Positions 32,382 to 41,145 of a stretch of DNA of 44,749 nucleotides are shown one piece after another. Numbering within the stretch: the stretch's first letter is position 1; each line of letters opens with the position of its first letter. The notes beneath the pieces are model-generated. The model was given only the letters and a program-made list of their open reading frames with translations, made no database searches and was not told the DNA's origin. A program made the translations under genes and the position numbers. Source of the DNA: CAVTOO01 sp963736355 (GTDB lineage Bacteria; Pseudomonadota; Alphaproteobacteria; Rhizobiales; Xanthobacteraceae); NCBI GenBank assembly GCA_963736355.1, contig CAVTOO010000010.1, forward strand, positions 1 to 44,749, written 5' to 3'.

Positions 32382-33356
32382 TTAGTCGAACTTCAAGCCG
32401 GCCTTGCTGATGATGTTGGCGTAGATGTCGATGTCGTCCTTGATCTGCTTGGCGAACACCGGGGCCGACTGATAGTTCGGCTCGCCGCCTTGCTCGATCA
32501 GCTTCTTCTGCGCGGCCGGATCGGCGATCACCTTCGCCAGCGTGACGTTGAGCTTGTCGACGATGGCCTTGTCCATGCCGGCCGGCCCGACGAGGCCGAT
32601 CCAGGAATGCGCGGTGAATTGCGGGAAGCCGCTCTCCTTCATGGTCGGCACGTTCGGGAAGTCGGGCGAGCGCTTCTCGTTGGTGGTGGCGAGGATGGTG
32701 ATCTTGCCGGTCTTGGCAAGCTCGCCGAGTTCGCCGCCGATCATCAGCGCGACATGGCCCGCGACGATGTCGTTCAGCGCCGGGCCCGAGCCCTTGTAAG
32801 GGATGTGCTTGATCGGCGCGCCGGAGGCGATCTTCACCAGCTCGCCGGCGAGATGGCTGTAGGTGCCGACGCCGGACGACGCATAGCCGAACTGGTCAGG
32901 CTTGGCTTTGGCGGCGGTGACCAGATCGGCAATCGTCTTGAAGCCGTGGCCGGGATACGCGCCGATATAGGTGAAGCCGTCCATCAGCTTGGCAATCGGC
33001 GTGAAGTTTTTCACCGAGTCGTAGGGCAGCTTCTTGTCGACATTCGGCAGGATCGACAGCACGCCGGCCGACGACAGCAGCAGCGTGTAACCATCAGGGG
33101 CTGACTTCGCGACGAAATCGGCGCCGATGCTGCCGCCTGCGCCCGCGCGGCTTTCGACCAGGAAGGGCTGTCCAAGATCCTTGCTGAGCGCATCGGCGAT
33201 GATGCGTGCGACGACTTCGACGCGGCCACCCGGCGCGAACGGCACGATCATCCGGACGGGCTTGGTCGGATAGGCCTGCGCAAGGGCGCTGCCGATCTGC
33301 AACGTCGCGAGCGCGGCCGCGATTGCCAGCGTGTGGATTGTCCGCAGTTTCATCAT
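32382..33356 (-). CDS. tctC: TctC-family (Bug) periplasmic solute-binding protein
   Basis: A 324-residue periplasmic binding protein with signal peptide MMKLRTIHTLAIAAALATLQIGSALAQ, then AYPTKPVRMIVPFAPGGRVEVVARIIADALSKDLGQPFLVESRAGAGGSIGADFVAKSAPDGYTLLLSS, the tripartite tricarboxylate receptor signature. AHSWIGLVGPAGMDKAIVDKLN is the conserved C-lobe motif. The bound carboxylate cannot be named; paralogues are numerous in this bacterial group. GGGGAGGAC precedes ATG 33356. First gene of tctC-tctB-tctA, divergent from a GntR regulator. Confidence 0.92.
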   Translation of the reverse strand: MMKLRTIHTLAIAAALATLQIGSALAQAYPTKPVRMIVPFAPGGRVEVVARIIADALSKDLGQPFLVESRAGAGGSIGADFVAKSAPDGYTLLLSSAGVLSILPNVDKKLPYDSVKNFTPIAKLMDGFTYIGAYPGHGFKTIADLVTAAKAKPDQFGYASSGVGTYSHLAGELVKIASGAPIKHIPYKGSGPALNDIVAGHVALMIGGELGELAKTGKITILATTNEKRSPDFPNVPTMKESGFPQFTAHSWIGLVGPAGMDKAIVDKLNVTLAKVIADPAAQKKLIEQGGEPNYQSAPVFAKQIKDDIDIYANIISKAGLKFD

Positions 33357-33385
33357 GTCCTCCCCATTTTTATTGGACGATCTTT

Positions 33386-33401
33386 TCTAATGTTTGTTAG
33401 A
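33386..33401. promoter_or_regulatory. candidate GntR operator in tctC-gntR gap
   Basis: TCTAA-TGTTTG-TTAGA, a 5-base inverted repeat with a six-base spacer, inside a strikingly AT-rich 187-base gap (33357-33543) between the divergent tctC and the GntR gene. Position 30-45 bases upstream of tctC suits autoregulation or repression by the GntR protein. Inferred from position only. Confidence 0.4.
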
Positions 33402-33543
33402 CTAGTAATATGGTTTTTGTCTGTCAACTTTGCTATGATTTCAATAGCTTATCAAATTTGCAGAAGCACGATTACCGCACTTTCGCGCTTGAAATCATCG
33501 TGGATGCCCCGCGTCCGCAACGACCTCACGGAGAGCGCTGATC

Positions 33544-34308
33544 ATGCGCAAGTCTTTGGCTAAACAGAAACAAACGCTCGATTTCGGCCGCAGTGCCGTG
33601 TCGCGCTACATCCAGCTGACGACGCTGTTTCGCCGCCGAATCAAATCCGGGCAGTGGCCTGTGGATCAGCAGATCCCCACCGTCGAGGCGCTGGCGCTCG
33701 AATGCGGTGTCGCGCGTGCCACCATCCGGCAGGCGCTGGGTGTGCTCGAAGATGAAAAGCTGATCGAGCGCTATCGCGCCAAGGGCACGTTCGTCATCGG
33801 CAAGCCGCGCAGCGAACTTTGGGCTGAAGTCGCCACCGATTGGTCGGGACTTCTGACCGCGACCCCGGGCGCGACCATCGAATTGCTGTCGGACGAAGCC
33901 GGCGCCATTCCAGCGCATGTCGAGCATGCGATCGGCGATGTGGCGCAGTCCTATCGCCATCTGCGGCGTCGCCACTGGCGCCGCAATGCTCCGTTCCTGG
34001 TGGCCGATACGTTTATCGACGAAAAACTAAGCGCGCGTATTTCGCAAAAGGACATCGAGACGAAATCGGCGATCCGTCTGATGCACGAATTGCCGGGGCT
34101 TGAGATCGTCGATGTGCGCCAGACGATGACGATCGGCCTCGCCGACATGGAGACGGCGGAGCTGCTCAAGGTGTCGATCAACTCGCCGGTCGGGTTCGTG
34201 CGCCGCACGGCGGTCGATAAGGACGGATGCCTCGTTTACATCGGCGACGGCATCTATCGTGGCGATGTCGTGCGCGTCGATTTCAAGCTGAAGGTGGGGC
34301 AGCCATGA
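33544..34308 (+). CDS. GntR family (HutC/UTRA subgroup) transcriptional regulator
   Basis: A 254-residue regulator. N-terminal winged helix at about residues 18-82 (SRYIQLTTLFRRRIKSGQWPVDQQIPTVEALALECGVARATIRQALGVLEDEKLIERYRAKGTFVIG) and a C-terminal UTRA ligand domain (PFLVADTFIDEKLSARIS...IRLMHELPGLEIVDVRQTMTIGLADMETAELLKVSINSPVGFVRRTAVDKDGCLVYIGDGIYRGDVVRVDF). HutC-type regulators bind small metabolites. It diverges from the transporter and overlaps the aminotransferase by four bases, so it likely controls one or both. Ligand unknown. Confidence 0.9.
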   Translation: MRKSLAKQKQTLDFGRSAVSRYIQLTTLFRRRIKSGQWPVDQQIPTVEALALECGVARATIRQALGVLEDEKLIERYRAKGTFVIGKPRSELWAEVATDWSGLLTATPGATIELLSDEAGAIPAHVEHAIGDVAQSYRHLRRRHWRRNAPFLVADTFIDEKLSARISQKDIETKSAIRLMHELPGLEIVDVRQTMTIGLADMETAELLKVSINSPVGFVRRTAVDKDGCLVYIGDGIYRGDVVRVDFKLKVGQP

Positions 34309-35543
34309 CTGTATCCTGGATGGATGTGTTCGCGCGACGAATTCACGAGATCAAGCCCTCGGCCATCCGCGCCATGGCGGGTCATCTTGGAAAACCCGGT
34401 GTCATCTCGTTTGCGTCGGGCTCGCCCAATGCCGAACTTTTCCCCTTCGATGCGATTGCCTCAGTGACGCAGGAGATCCTTGCCGATCCGGCACTGGCGC
34501 GTCAGGCGCTTCAATACGGGCCGTCGGAAGGTTATCCGCCGCTGCGCCAGTTCATCGCTGAGCTTTTGTCACGCAATGGGGCTGCGGTGTCCGCGAATGA
34601 GGTGATCGTGACGAGCGGATCGCAGCAGGCATTGGAATTCATCGGCAAGGCCTTCATCGACGACGGCGACCGCGTCATCGTGTCGTCGCCGACTTATTCC
34701 GGTGCGTTGCAGGCGTTCGGTTTGTTCCGTCCCACCTACGTCAGCGTTCCGCTCGCGGCGAATGGGCTGGACCTCGAGCGTCTGGAAAACGAGTTTCGGC
34801 AGGGGGCCAAGTTCTTCTACATCATGCCGGATCACGGCAATCCGACCGGCACGACGATTCCACTGGCGCAGCGGCACGAGATCGTGCGGCTGGCGCGACG
34901 CTACAACGTGCCGCTGATCGAGGATCAGGCTTACGATCAGTTGCAGCTGTCGGGCGAGCAGCAGCCAACTCTCATTGCCTGCGACCGTTCCGCGCCCGGC
35001 GATGCACCCGTTGTCATCTATCTCGGCACGTTCTCGAAGTCGTTGACGCCCGGATTGCGAGTGGGCTGGATCGTCGCGCCGGAAGCGGTCATCTCGAAAC
35101 TGGTGTCGGTGAAGCAGGCCTCGGACCTGAATTCCGGCATGCTCAACCAGATGGTCGTCAACGCGGTGGCGCGGAAAATTCTCGACACGCATGTTCCCGT
35201 GCTGCGCGATGGTTATCGCGCGCGGCGCGACAGGATGCTGGCGGCGCTGGCGCGGCACATGCCGAAGGGCGTGAAGTGGACCGAGCCTGACGGCGGACTA
35301 TTCGTTTGGGTCGAACTGCCGCCGTCGATGGACGCTGATGACTTGCAACGCGTCGCCTTCGAAAAAGCGAAGATCATCTTTGTGCCCGGCGCTTCGTTCC
35401 ATGCCGACGGCGCGGGGAAAAATACGCTGCGACTGTCATACTCGATTGCGAGCCATGCGGAGATCGACGACGGCATCGAACGTTTGGCGGGCGTGATCGC
35501 GCAAATGATGGAGGAGAGCCGCGCAGTCTCAGCGCAGCGATAG
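34305..35543 (+). CDS. PLP-dependent aminotransferase (fold type I, MocR/2-aminoadipate-like)
   Basis: A 412-residue class I/II aminotransferase. N-terminal substrate region (GKPGVISFASGSPNAELFPFDAI), YGPSEGYPPLRQFIAELLSRNG, VTSGSQQALEFIGKAFIDDGDRVIVSSPTYSGAL, PDHGNPTGTTI and the PLP-lysine motif YLGTFSKSLTPGLRVGW (Lys about 245). The pattern is that of LysN/2-aminoadipate and valine-pyruvate-type transaminases that take 2-oxoglutarate. ATG 34305 overlaps the regulator stop (ATGA), so they are co-translated. With the carboxylate transporter next door, import and transamination of a dicarboxylate or keto acid is plausible but inferred. Confidence 0.9.
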   Translation: MTVSWMDVFARRIHEIKPSAIRAMAGHLGKPGVISFASGSPNAELFPFDAIASVTQEILADPALARQALQYGPSEGYPPLRQFIAELLSRNGAAVSANEVIVTSGSQQALEFIGKAFIDDGDRVIVSSPTYSGALQAFGLFRPTYVSVPLAANGLDLERLENEFRQGAKFFYIMPDHGNPTGTTIPLAQRHEIVRLARRYNVPLIEDQAYDQLQLSGEQQPTLIACDRSAPGDAPVVIYLGTFSKSLTPGLRVGWIVAPEAVISKLVSVKQASDLNSGMLNQMVVNAVARKILDTHVPVLRDGYRARRDRMLAALARHMPKGVKWTEPDGGLFVWVELPPSMDADDLQRVAFEKAKIIFVPGASFHADGAGKNTLRLSYSIASHAEIDDGIERLAGVIAQMMEESRAVSAQR

Positions 35544-35560
35544 GGCACAGGTCGAGACGG

Positions 35561-36442
35561 TCACATCGTCAGCCGCCACGCCTCCGGATAAAGCTTGAAG
35601 GCCTTGCCCTCGCGGGCGACGTGGCCGAAGCCGGGAAAATGCAAGTGCATGCCGGTGACAAGAAAACCTTCCGCTGCAGCCATGTCGAGGATTTTTCGGC
35701 GCGACGCCTCGGCAGCGGTCGGATCGAGATCCGGGACCATCACGATCTCCGGTCGCGAGAACTGGATTTCCGGAACGTGAATGATGTCGCCCCAAATCAG
35801 CAAGCGTTCACGGCCCGTGCCGATGACGTAGCCGGTATGGCCGGGCGTGTGGCCGTGCAACGGCATGGCGGTGATGCCGGGCAGCACTTCGCCGCCGGTA
35901 AACGTGCGCAGGCGGTCGCGATAGGGCGCCACTTGGTCGCGCGTCATCTGGAAATGCAGCACCTTGTAGAGGTCGGAGGCTTTCGCCATCTGCGCGTCGT
36001 CGAACCAGTGCTTCGGCTCGTTTTCATGCGTGACCAGTTCTGCATTGGGAAAGAAACGCTCGCCGGTCTCGCGATGCGTCAGCCCGGCCGAGTGGTCTGG
36101 GTGCATGTGCGTCAGAAGCACTGCGTCGATCTGCGACGGTTCGACGCCGCACGCCTTCAGATTGGCGATTACATGGCCTGCGGTCGGTCCCAAATAAGTG
36201 CCCGAGCCGGTATCGATCAGGATCGTGCGGCCGCCCGAACGGATCAGAAAGGTGTTGATCGAGAAGACAAGATCGTCGCGGAAATTGGCTTTCAGCGTCG
36301 GTTCGATCTCCGCGCGCGTCATGTTGCGCATCATTTCTCGGTCGGTCGTCAGATAGCCATCGCTGATGGCGGTGACGGTGATATCGCCAATGCGGCGGTG
36401 GTAGACGCCGGGGATCTGATGTTCGGGCAGGGCTGCGATCAT
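35561..36442 (-). CDS. metallo-beta-lactamase-fold hydrolase
   Basis: A 293-residue cytoplasmic MBL-fold protein. Metal site motif LLTHMHPDHSAGL (HxHxDH), later HGHTPGHTGYVIG and WGDIIHVPEIQF; the C-terminus has VTGMHLHFPGFGHV. It belongs with the lactonase/AidC-like or generic Zn-hydrolase branch; the substrate is not predictable. ATG 36442 starts the recognisable domain (MIAALPEHQIPGVYHRRIGDITVTAISDGYL). It has no signal peptide. It converges with the aminotransferase gene, 17 bases apart, and diverges from fumarase. Confidence 0.88.
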   Translation of the reverse strand: MIAALPEHQIPGVYHRRIGDITVTAISDGYLTTDREMMRNMTRAEIEPTLKANFRDDLVFSINTFLIRSGGRTILIDTGSGTYLGPTAGHVIANLKACGVEPSQIDAVLLTHMHPDHSAGLTHRETGERFFPNAELVTHENEPKHWFDDAQMAKASDLYKVLHFQMTRDQVAPYRDRLRTFTGGEVLPGITAMPLHGHTPGHTGYVIGTGRERLLIWGDIIHVPEIQFSRPEIVMVPDLDPTAAEASRRKILDMAAAEGFLVTGMHLHFPGFGHVAREGKAFKLYPEAWRLTM

Positions 36443-36602
36443 GGGAGCCGTTCGTTCGGGAGGAGAGGCGGGGCGGCACTTTAGGCGAGGCGTGGGCATG
36501 CACAAAGCGCGCGGCGGTCAGCCTTCTTGCCATCTTTCCAAGCCCGGGAAAACCGCTTAGAACCATTCAAAATCAAGCAAACATCGCTGTTCGAGGCCAT
36601 CC

Positions 36603-38264
36603 ATGAACGTTCCCGTTCCGCCGCCGCCGACACCTGTTCCGCCCTACAAGCACACGCCGCTGTTTCCACTCGGCAAGGATCAGACCCCCTACAAGAAGAT
36701 CACGTCCGAAGGCGTGCGCGTCGAGACGGTGCTCGGCAAGGAAATGGTCGTGGTGTCGCGCGAGGCGTTGCGTGCGTTGAGTGAAGCGGCGTTCGGCGAC
36801 ATCAATCACTATCTGCGGCCGGGCCATCTGCAGCAGCTGCGCAACATCCTCGACGACAAGGAAGCGAGCGACAACGACAAGTTCGTCGCCTACGATTTTC
36901 TGAAGAACGCCAATATTGCGTCCGGCGGCGTGTTGCCGATGTGCCAGGACACCGGCACCGCGATCATCATGGGCAAGAAGGGCAACCGCATCTGGACCGA
37001 CGGCGACGATGAAGCCGCCTTGGCCGAGGGTGCACGTGACGCCTATCTGCGCCGTAATCTGCGTTATTCGCAGCTTGCAGCGCTGTCGATGTTCGAAGAG
37101 AAGAACACCAAGAACAACATGCCGGCGCAGTGCGAGATCTACGCCGAGGGCGATGACTCTTACAAATTCATGTTCATGGCCAAGGGCGGCGGCTCGGCCA
37201 ACAAGTCGTTCCTGTTTCAGGGCACGCCGTCGATCCTGACGCGCGATCGTCTGCTGGCGTTTCTGAAAGAGAAAATCCTCACGCTCGGCACGTCCGCGTG
37301 TCCGCCGTATCATCTGGCCATCGTCATCGGCGGCACCTCGGCCGAATTGACGATGAAGACGGTGAAGCTGGCGTCGGCACGCTATCTCGACGAACTGCCG
37401 ACGCAAGGCTCGGAAGACGGCAACGCCTTCCGCGATCTCGAGATGGAAAAAGAGATTCACAAGATGACGCAGTCGATCGGCGTCGGCGCGCAGTTCGGCG
37501 GCAAGTATTTCTGCCATGACGTGCGCGTCATCCGTCTGCCGCGCCACGGCGCCTCGCTGCCGATCGGTCTTGGCGTGTCCTGCTCGGCCGACCGTCAGGT
37601 GCTGGGCAAGATCACCCGGGACGGCGTCTATCTCGAGGAGCTTGAGCATAATCCGGCGCAGTATCTGCCGCAGGTCGATGGCCCGGCGGAGAGCGCGATG
37701 GGTGGCGAGGTCGTCAAGATCGACCTCAACCGGCCGATGAAGGATATTCTGGCGACGCTGTCGCAGCACCCGATCAAGACGCGTCTGTCGCTGAGCGGCA
37801 CCATGATCGTCGCGCGCGATCTCGCCCATTCCAAGCTGCGCGAACGACTGGATCGCGGCGAGGGGCTGCCGGACTACATCAAGAACCATCCGGTGTATTA
37901 CGCGGGTCCCGCCAAGACGCCGACAGGCTATGCCTCGGGCGCGTTCGGGCCGACCACCGCCGGCCGCATGGATTCCTTCGTCGATCAGTTGCAGGCCGCG
38001 GGCGGCTCCATGGTCATGGTCGCCAAGGGCAACCGCGCCAGCGCAGTGCGCGAAGCCTGCAAGAAGCACGGCGGCTTCTATCTCGGTTCCATCGGCGGCG
38101 CGGCGGCCAATCTCGCCGAGCACTGCATCAAGAAGGTCGAGGTTCTCGAATACCCCGAGCTTGGCATGGAAGCGATCTGGCGTATCGAAGTGGTCGATTT
38201 TCCGGCCTTCATCGTCATCGACGACAAGGGCAACGACTTCTTCAAGGAGCTCAATCTGGGCTGA
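36603..38264 (+). CDS. fumA: class I fumarate hydratase
   Basis: A 553-residue iron-sulphur fumarase (fumarate + water to (S)-malate, TCA cycle). N-terminal alpha domain with SGGVLPMCQDTGTAIIMGKKGN, SACPPYHLAIVIGGTSAELTMKTVKLAS and GVSCSADRQV, giving three [4Fe-4S] ligand cysteines (about Cys114, Cys233, Cys327). C-terminal beta domain with LSGTMIVARDLAHSKL, YYAGPAKTPTGYASGAFGPTTAGRMDSFVDQLQAAGGSMVMVAKGNRA and WRIEVVDFPAFIVIDDKGNDFF. This is the fused FumA/FumB form. It is clean in frame. A proline-rich start (MNVPVPPPPTPVPPYKH) precedes the domain. Confidence 0.95.
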   Translation: MNVPVPPPPTPVPPYKHTPLFPLGKDQTPYKKITSEGVRVETVLGKEMVVVSREALRALSEAAFGDINHYLRPGHLQQLRNILDDKEASDNDKFVAYDFLKNANIASGGVLPMCQDTGTAIIMGKKGNRIWTDGDDEAALAEGARDAYLRRNLRYSQLAALSMFEEKNTKNNMPAQCEIYAEGDDSYKFMFMAKGGGSANKSFLFQGTPSILTRDRLLAFLKEKILTLGTSACPPYHLAIVIGGTSAELTMKTVKLASARYLDELPTQGSEDGNAFRDLEMEKEIHKMTQSIGVGAQFGGKYFCHDVRVIRLPRHGASLPIGLGVSCSADRQVLGKITRDGVYLEELEHNPAQYLPQVDGPAESAMGGEVVKIDLNRPMKDILATLSQHPIKTRLSLSGTMIVARDLAHSKLRERLDRGEGLPDYIKNHPVYYAGPAKTPTGYASGAFGPTTAGRMDSFVDQLQAAGGSMVMVAKGNRASAVREACKKHGGFYLGSIGGAAANLAEHCIKKVEVLEYPELGMEAIWRIEVVDFPAFIVIDDKGNDFFKELNLG

Positions 38265-38484
38265 GCGCAGCGTCGATCCTGCAGGTTGTATGGTAGGCTT
38301 CTCGCCGCTCAAAGGCGGAGCATCCGGCGCTGAGCCGATGGGAAGGACTGTGGAACGGCATCAAAGCCGTGGATGATGGCCTGTGGGCGGCTTGCGTCAG
38401 TTCGCGCGCCATGACTCCGACCCAAGAATCGCTTTAGAACATTGAGAACTTTGGACAACTGACAGTCAGTGTGAAGCCTTGGCC

Positions 38485-39144
38485 ATGAAATTCCTGCCCC
38501 GCAGCTATTATCGCGTCGGAAAATCCCGCACCGGACTCGGTCTGTTTGCGCTCAAGCCCATCAAGAAGGGCACGCTCATCATCGAGTACAAGGGGCGCAA
38601 GATGCGCGCCGAGAAGGCCGACGAACTCGACACCAAATATGTCTACGAGATCAATTCGCGCTGGTCGGTGGACGGTGCGTCGCGCAGCAATATCGCCCGC
38701 TACGGCAATCATTCCTGCCGTCCCAATGCGGAGTCCGATACGCGCGGCCACACCATCTTCATCCGCGCCACCAAGAACATCGAGGCGGGCCAGGAGATCA
38801 CCTACGATTACGGCTCGGATTACTTCAAGGCGTTTATCAAGCCGCTTGGCTGCCTGTGCGACAAATGCATCGCCAAGCGCAAGGCTGAGCGTGCCGAGCT
38901 GCGCCTCAAGGCCAAGCGTGCCAAGGCGCGCAAAGAACGTCAGGCCGAGAAGCTGAAGGAAGCCGCGCGAGCGGCCGCCAAGCGCAAAAAGGCACGCGCC
39001 AAGACGAAGGCCGCCAAGGCAAAGACAAAGGCAAGTGTTGCCAAGGTCAAGGTCGTCAAGGTGAAGGCCAAGACAAAGGCACCGCTGCCCAAAACGGCTT
39101 TACAGCAAGCCGTGGCCGCGCCCGAGCTGCGTCGCGCTGCCTGA
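38485..39144 (+). CDS. SET-domain protein with histone-H1-like basic tail
   Basis: A 219-residue protein. Residues 1-135 form a SET lysine-methyltransferase fold: RTGLGLFALKPIKKGTLIIEYKG, then SNIARYGNHSCRPNAESD and GQEITYDYGSDYF, with a post-SET cysteine cluster GCLCDKC. S-adenosylmethionine-dependent methylation of protein lysines is the family role. From about residue 138 the protein becomes a Lys/Ala-rich tail (KAKRAKARKERQAEKLKEAARAAAKRKKARAKTKAAKAKTKA...KVKVVKVKAKTKA) like eukaryotic histone H1 or bacterial H1-like proteins, and likely binds DNA. ATG 38485 is used; a TTG two codons earlier is possible. Bases 38265-38484 before it hold no gene. Confidence 0.85.
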   Translation: MKFLPRSYYRVGKSRTGLGLFALKPIKKGTLIIEYKGRKMRAEKADELDTKYVYEINSRWSVDGASRSNIARYGNHSCRPNAESDTRGHTIFIRATKNIEAGQEITYDYGSDYFKAFIKPLGCLCDKCIAKRKAERAELRLKAKRAKARKERQAEKLKEAARAAAKRKKARAKTKAAKAKTKASVAKVKVVKVKAKTKAPLPKTALQQAVAAPELRRAA

Positions 39145-39260
39145 GCCGCGTCCGGAAGGGGCGTTCGCTGCCGAACATCGTGAACGGAGGCTTGCCGCGT
39201 CACTCTTGCGAACGGCGGTTATTGCCCCCATTTTTGCTCCGCATTTGAGGAGTTAAGCAC

Positions 39261-39914
39261 ATGGCCGGCGCGGTTCCCCTTCGTATCGATGTCGTCTCCG
39301 ACGTCGTCTGTCCGTGGTGCTATATCGGTAAGCGGCGGCTTGAGCGGGCGCTCGAAAGCGTCGGTGACGTCGCCGTCGAGATTCACTTCCGGCCGTTCTT
39401 CCTCAATCCGTGGGTACCGCGCGAGGGCATGGCGCGCGACGCCTATCTGGAGGCGAAGTTCGGCTCTGTCGAAAAATATCATGGCATGGCCGCGCGCGTG
39501 GCCGAGGCGGCTGCGTCCGAAGGTCTGCAGTACAATTCAAAGGCGATCAGCCGGCAGCCCAACACCATCGATTGCCATCGCCTCATCCGCTGGGCGGAGG
39601 CGCAAGGCGCGGCGCCTGCGATGAAGCAGACGCTGATGGATCTGTATTTTCGCGATGGCGCCGATCTGACGCGTCATGACGTGCTGGCGGATGCCGCAGC
39701 TCAAATCGGGCTTGATCGCGATGCGATCCTGAAGAAGCTCGCGACCGACGACGATGTCGAGGCCGTCACGGCCGAGGCCGATGAGGCCTCGCAGGCCGGC
39801 ATTCAGGGCGTGCCGACCTTCATCCTCGACGGCAAATACGCGCTGTCCGGTGCGTATCCGTCCGAGCAACTGGCCGAGGCCATCCGCAAGGTCGCCACGG
39901 GCAATGTCACTTAA
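39261..39914 (+). CDS. FrnE-type DsbA-family thioredoxin-fold oxidoreductase
   Basis: A 217-residue cytoplasmic DsbA-like protein. It has RIDVVSDVVCPWCYIGKRRLERAL with the CPWC active site (Cys17, Cys20), the helical insertion, and the cis-proline loop AGIQGVPTFILDGKYALSGAYPSEQLAEAI. FrnE-family proteins were named from polyketide biosynthesis, but most are general disulphide isomerases or stress proteins; 2-hydroxychromene-2-carboxylate isomerases are related. No signal peptide. ATG 39261 follows GAGGAGTTAAGCAC. No genetic partner is evident. Confidence 0.9.
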   Translation: MAGAVPLRIDVVSDVVCPWCYIGKRRLERALESVGDVAVEIHFRPFFLNPWVPREGMARDAYLEAKFGSVEKYHGMAARVAEAAASEGLQYNSKAISRQPNTIDCHRLIRWAEAQGAAPAMKQTLMDLYFRDGADLTRHDVLADAAAQIGLDRDAILKKLATDDDVEAVTAEADEASQAGIQGVPTFILDGKYALSGAYPSEQLAEAIRKVATGNVT

Positions 39915-39927
39915 GCGCGCTTGGGCG

Positions 39928-40101
39928 TTACTTCTCGCGTCTCACGCCTTTAAATTTCTCTCCGTCCTGCTTCACATCCATAAAGCGCCCGGTATCTGAA
40001 TCGCGCTTAACCCATTGATCGGTCTTCGGGTTGTGGACTTGTGAACGGTCACGAACAGCGCCCTTGCGATGGTCGTCGCCTTTCGGTGGGTTGGTAGCCA
40101 T
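39928..40101 (-). CDS. small hydrophilic protein of unknown function
   Basis: A 57-residue protein, MATNPPKGDDHRKGAVRDRS then QVHNPKTDQWVKRDSDTGRFMDVKQDGEKFKGVRREK. It is highly charged and probably disordered, with a pattern (KTDQWVKRDSxTGRFxD) seen in short conserved alphaproteobacterial proteins, possibly stress-related. ATG 40101 has AGAAGGAAC upstream. It converges with the FrnE-like gene. Function unknown. Confidence 0.65.
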   Translation of the reverse strand: MATNPPKGDDHRKGAVRDRSQVHNPKTDQWVKRDSDTGRFMDVKQDGEKFKGVRREK

Positions 40102-40201
40102 TGCGATGTTCCTTCTGTGGAACAAAAAAACATCGGCTGAGTCTGTGTCTCAATCAAGGCAGATAAATTACCTGCCTGCAAATGCCCGTTTGTAAGCTCG
40201 C

Positions 40202-41145
40202 TTACGCGTCCTTCAGATAGTAATTCGCCCTCTTGCCGAGCGCGATGCGGCGCAGCACGCGGCGCATCGCCATCGAGGCGCGCAGCGGCTTGATGGCCGC
40301 CGTTACGCGTGCGATAGAACGCCAGCTTCAGCGCATCGCGCACCGGCTGTTTGCCGGGCGGCTGCTGCGGCAGGCCGATGCCGCGCAGCATCGAATTGAA
40401 GAAGTGCAGGTCGTTGATGCGCCGCACCTTCGCGCGTCTTCCAGGTGATCGCCATCGAGATCGAGAAGTGCCTGGCGGTGCGCACCCAGTGCGGCCATTG
40501 ATACGGCACGTAGCAGCCGTCGCCCGCGAACAGATGGAATCTGCGCTGCGCGCGTCGCAAAGCTGTCGTCGTATTTCAGGTTGCGGTGCTTGGTCATCGA
40601 GCGCTCGATCTCGTCGTCGCTGACGATCGAGCGGTCGGTATTGTCGAAGATCGTGAAGAATTTTTCGCCGTGGATCTGGACGAAGAAATTGTCCTCGCTG
40701 TCGAGATGGAACGGCGTGGTCGAGTTCGGCGACGACACGAACAGAAAGCCTTCGAGCTGCTCGAAGCCGGCGTCGAGCAGGCTGTTGAAGCCGCGCGCAC
40801 GCGCGACCGACAGCAGCGTGTCCTCCAGCAGCCGCCGATATTCCGGCGAATTCTCGACGCGCTTGAGCACCATCCAGGCGCCGGCGGTCTCGATGCGCTT
40901 CACCACTTCGACCGGATCGAGATCGACGGACGGAATCGCAGTCGGGATCCTGGCTGATCGCGACCTTGCCGGAATTGTATTCGATCAGGTCGCGCGGCAG
41001 TTCCGGCGCGAGCTGCGCGATGCGCGGCAGGCTGAGCAGCGGATGGCCGGCGAGCTTGTGGCGGATCGCGAACGGCTTGAGCGGAAAGTCGCGGCTCAGC
41101 GCGTCGTTGTCGGCCGTAATCACCGGCGCGCGGCGTCGTATTCAT
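40202..41145 (-). pseudogene. JmjC/cupin-like protein (five single-base insertions as given)
   Basis: When bridged, about 312 residues of a cupin-like JmjC-type protein. Parts in order: PLKPFAIRHKLAGHPLLSLPRIAQLAPELPRDLIEYNSGKVAISQD; VVKRIETAGAWMVLKRVENSPEYRRLLEDTLLSVARARGF; the metal-binding TTPFHLDSEDNFFVQIHGEKFFTIFD (His-X-Asp); FHLFAGDGCYVPYQWPHWV (second His); KVRRINDLHFFNSMLRGIGLPQQPPG; and RRIALGKRANYYLKDA. The frame shifts by one extra base near 41120, 40945, 40540, 40435 and 40310. Family members are Fe(II)/2-oxoglutarate oxygenases or degenerate relatives. ATG 41145 has AAGGAGAAACGACA upstream and overlaps the acetyltransferase stop, so the pair is coupled. Decayed gene or dense sequence errors. 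Confidence 0.72.

Noticed and set aside
36573..38312. 579-codon open frame opposite fumA
   Set aside because: Antisense shadow; fumarase is well supported on the plus strand.
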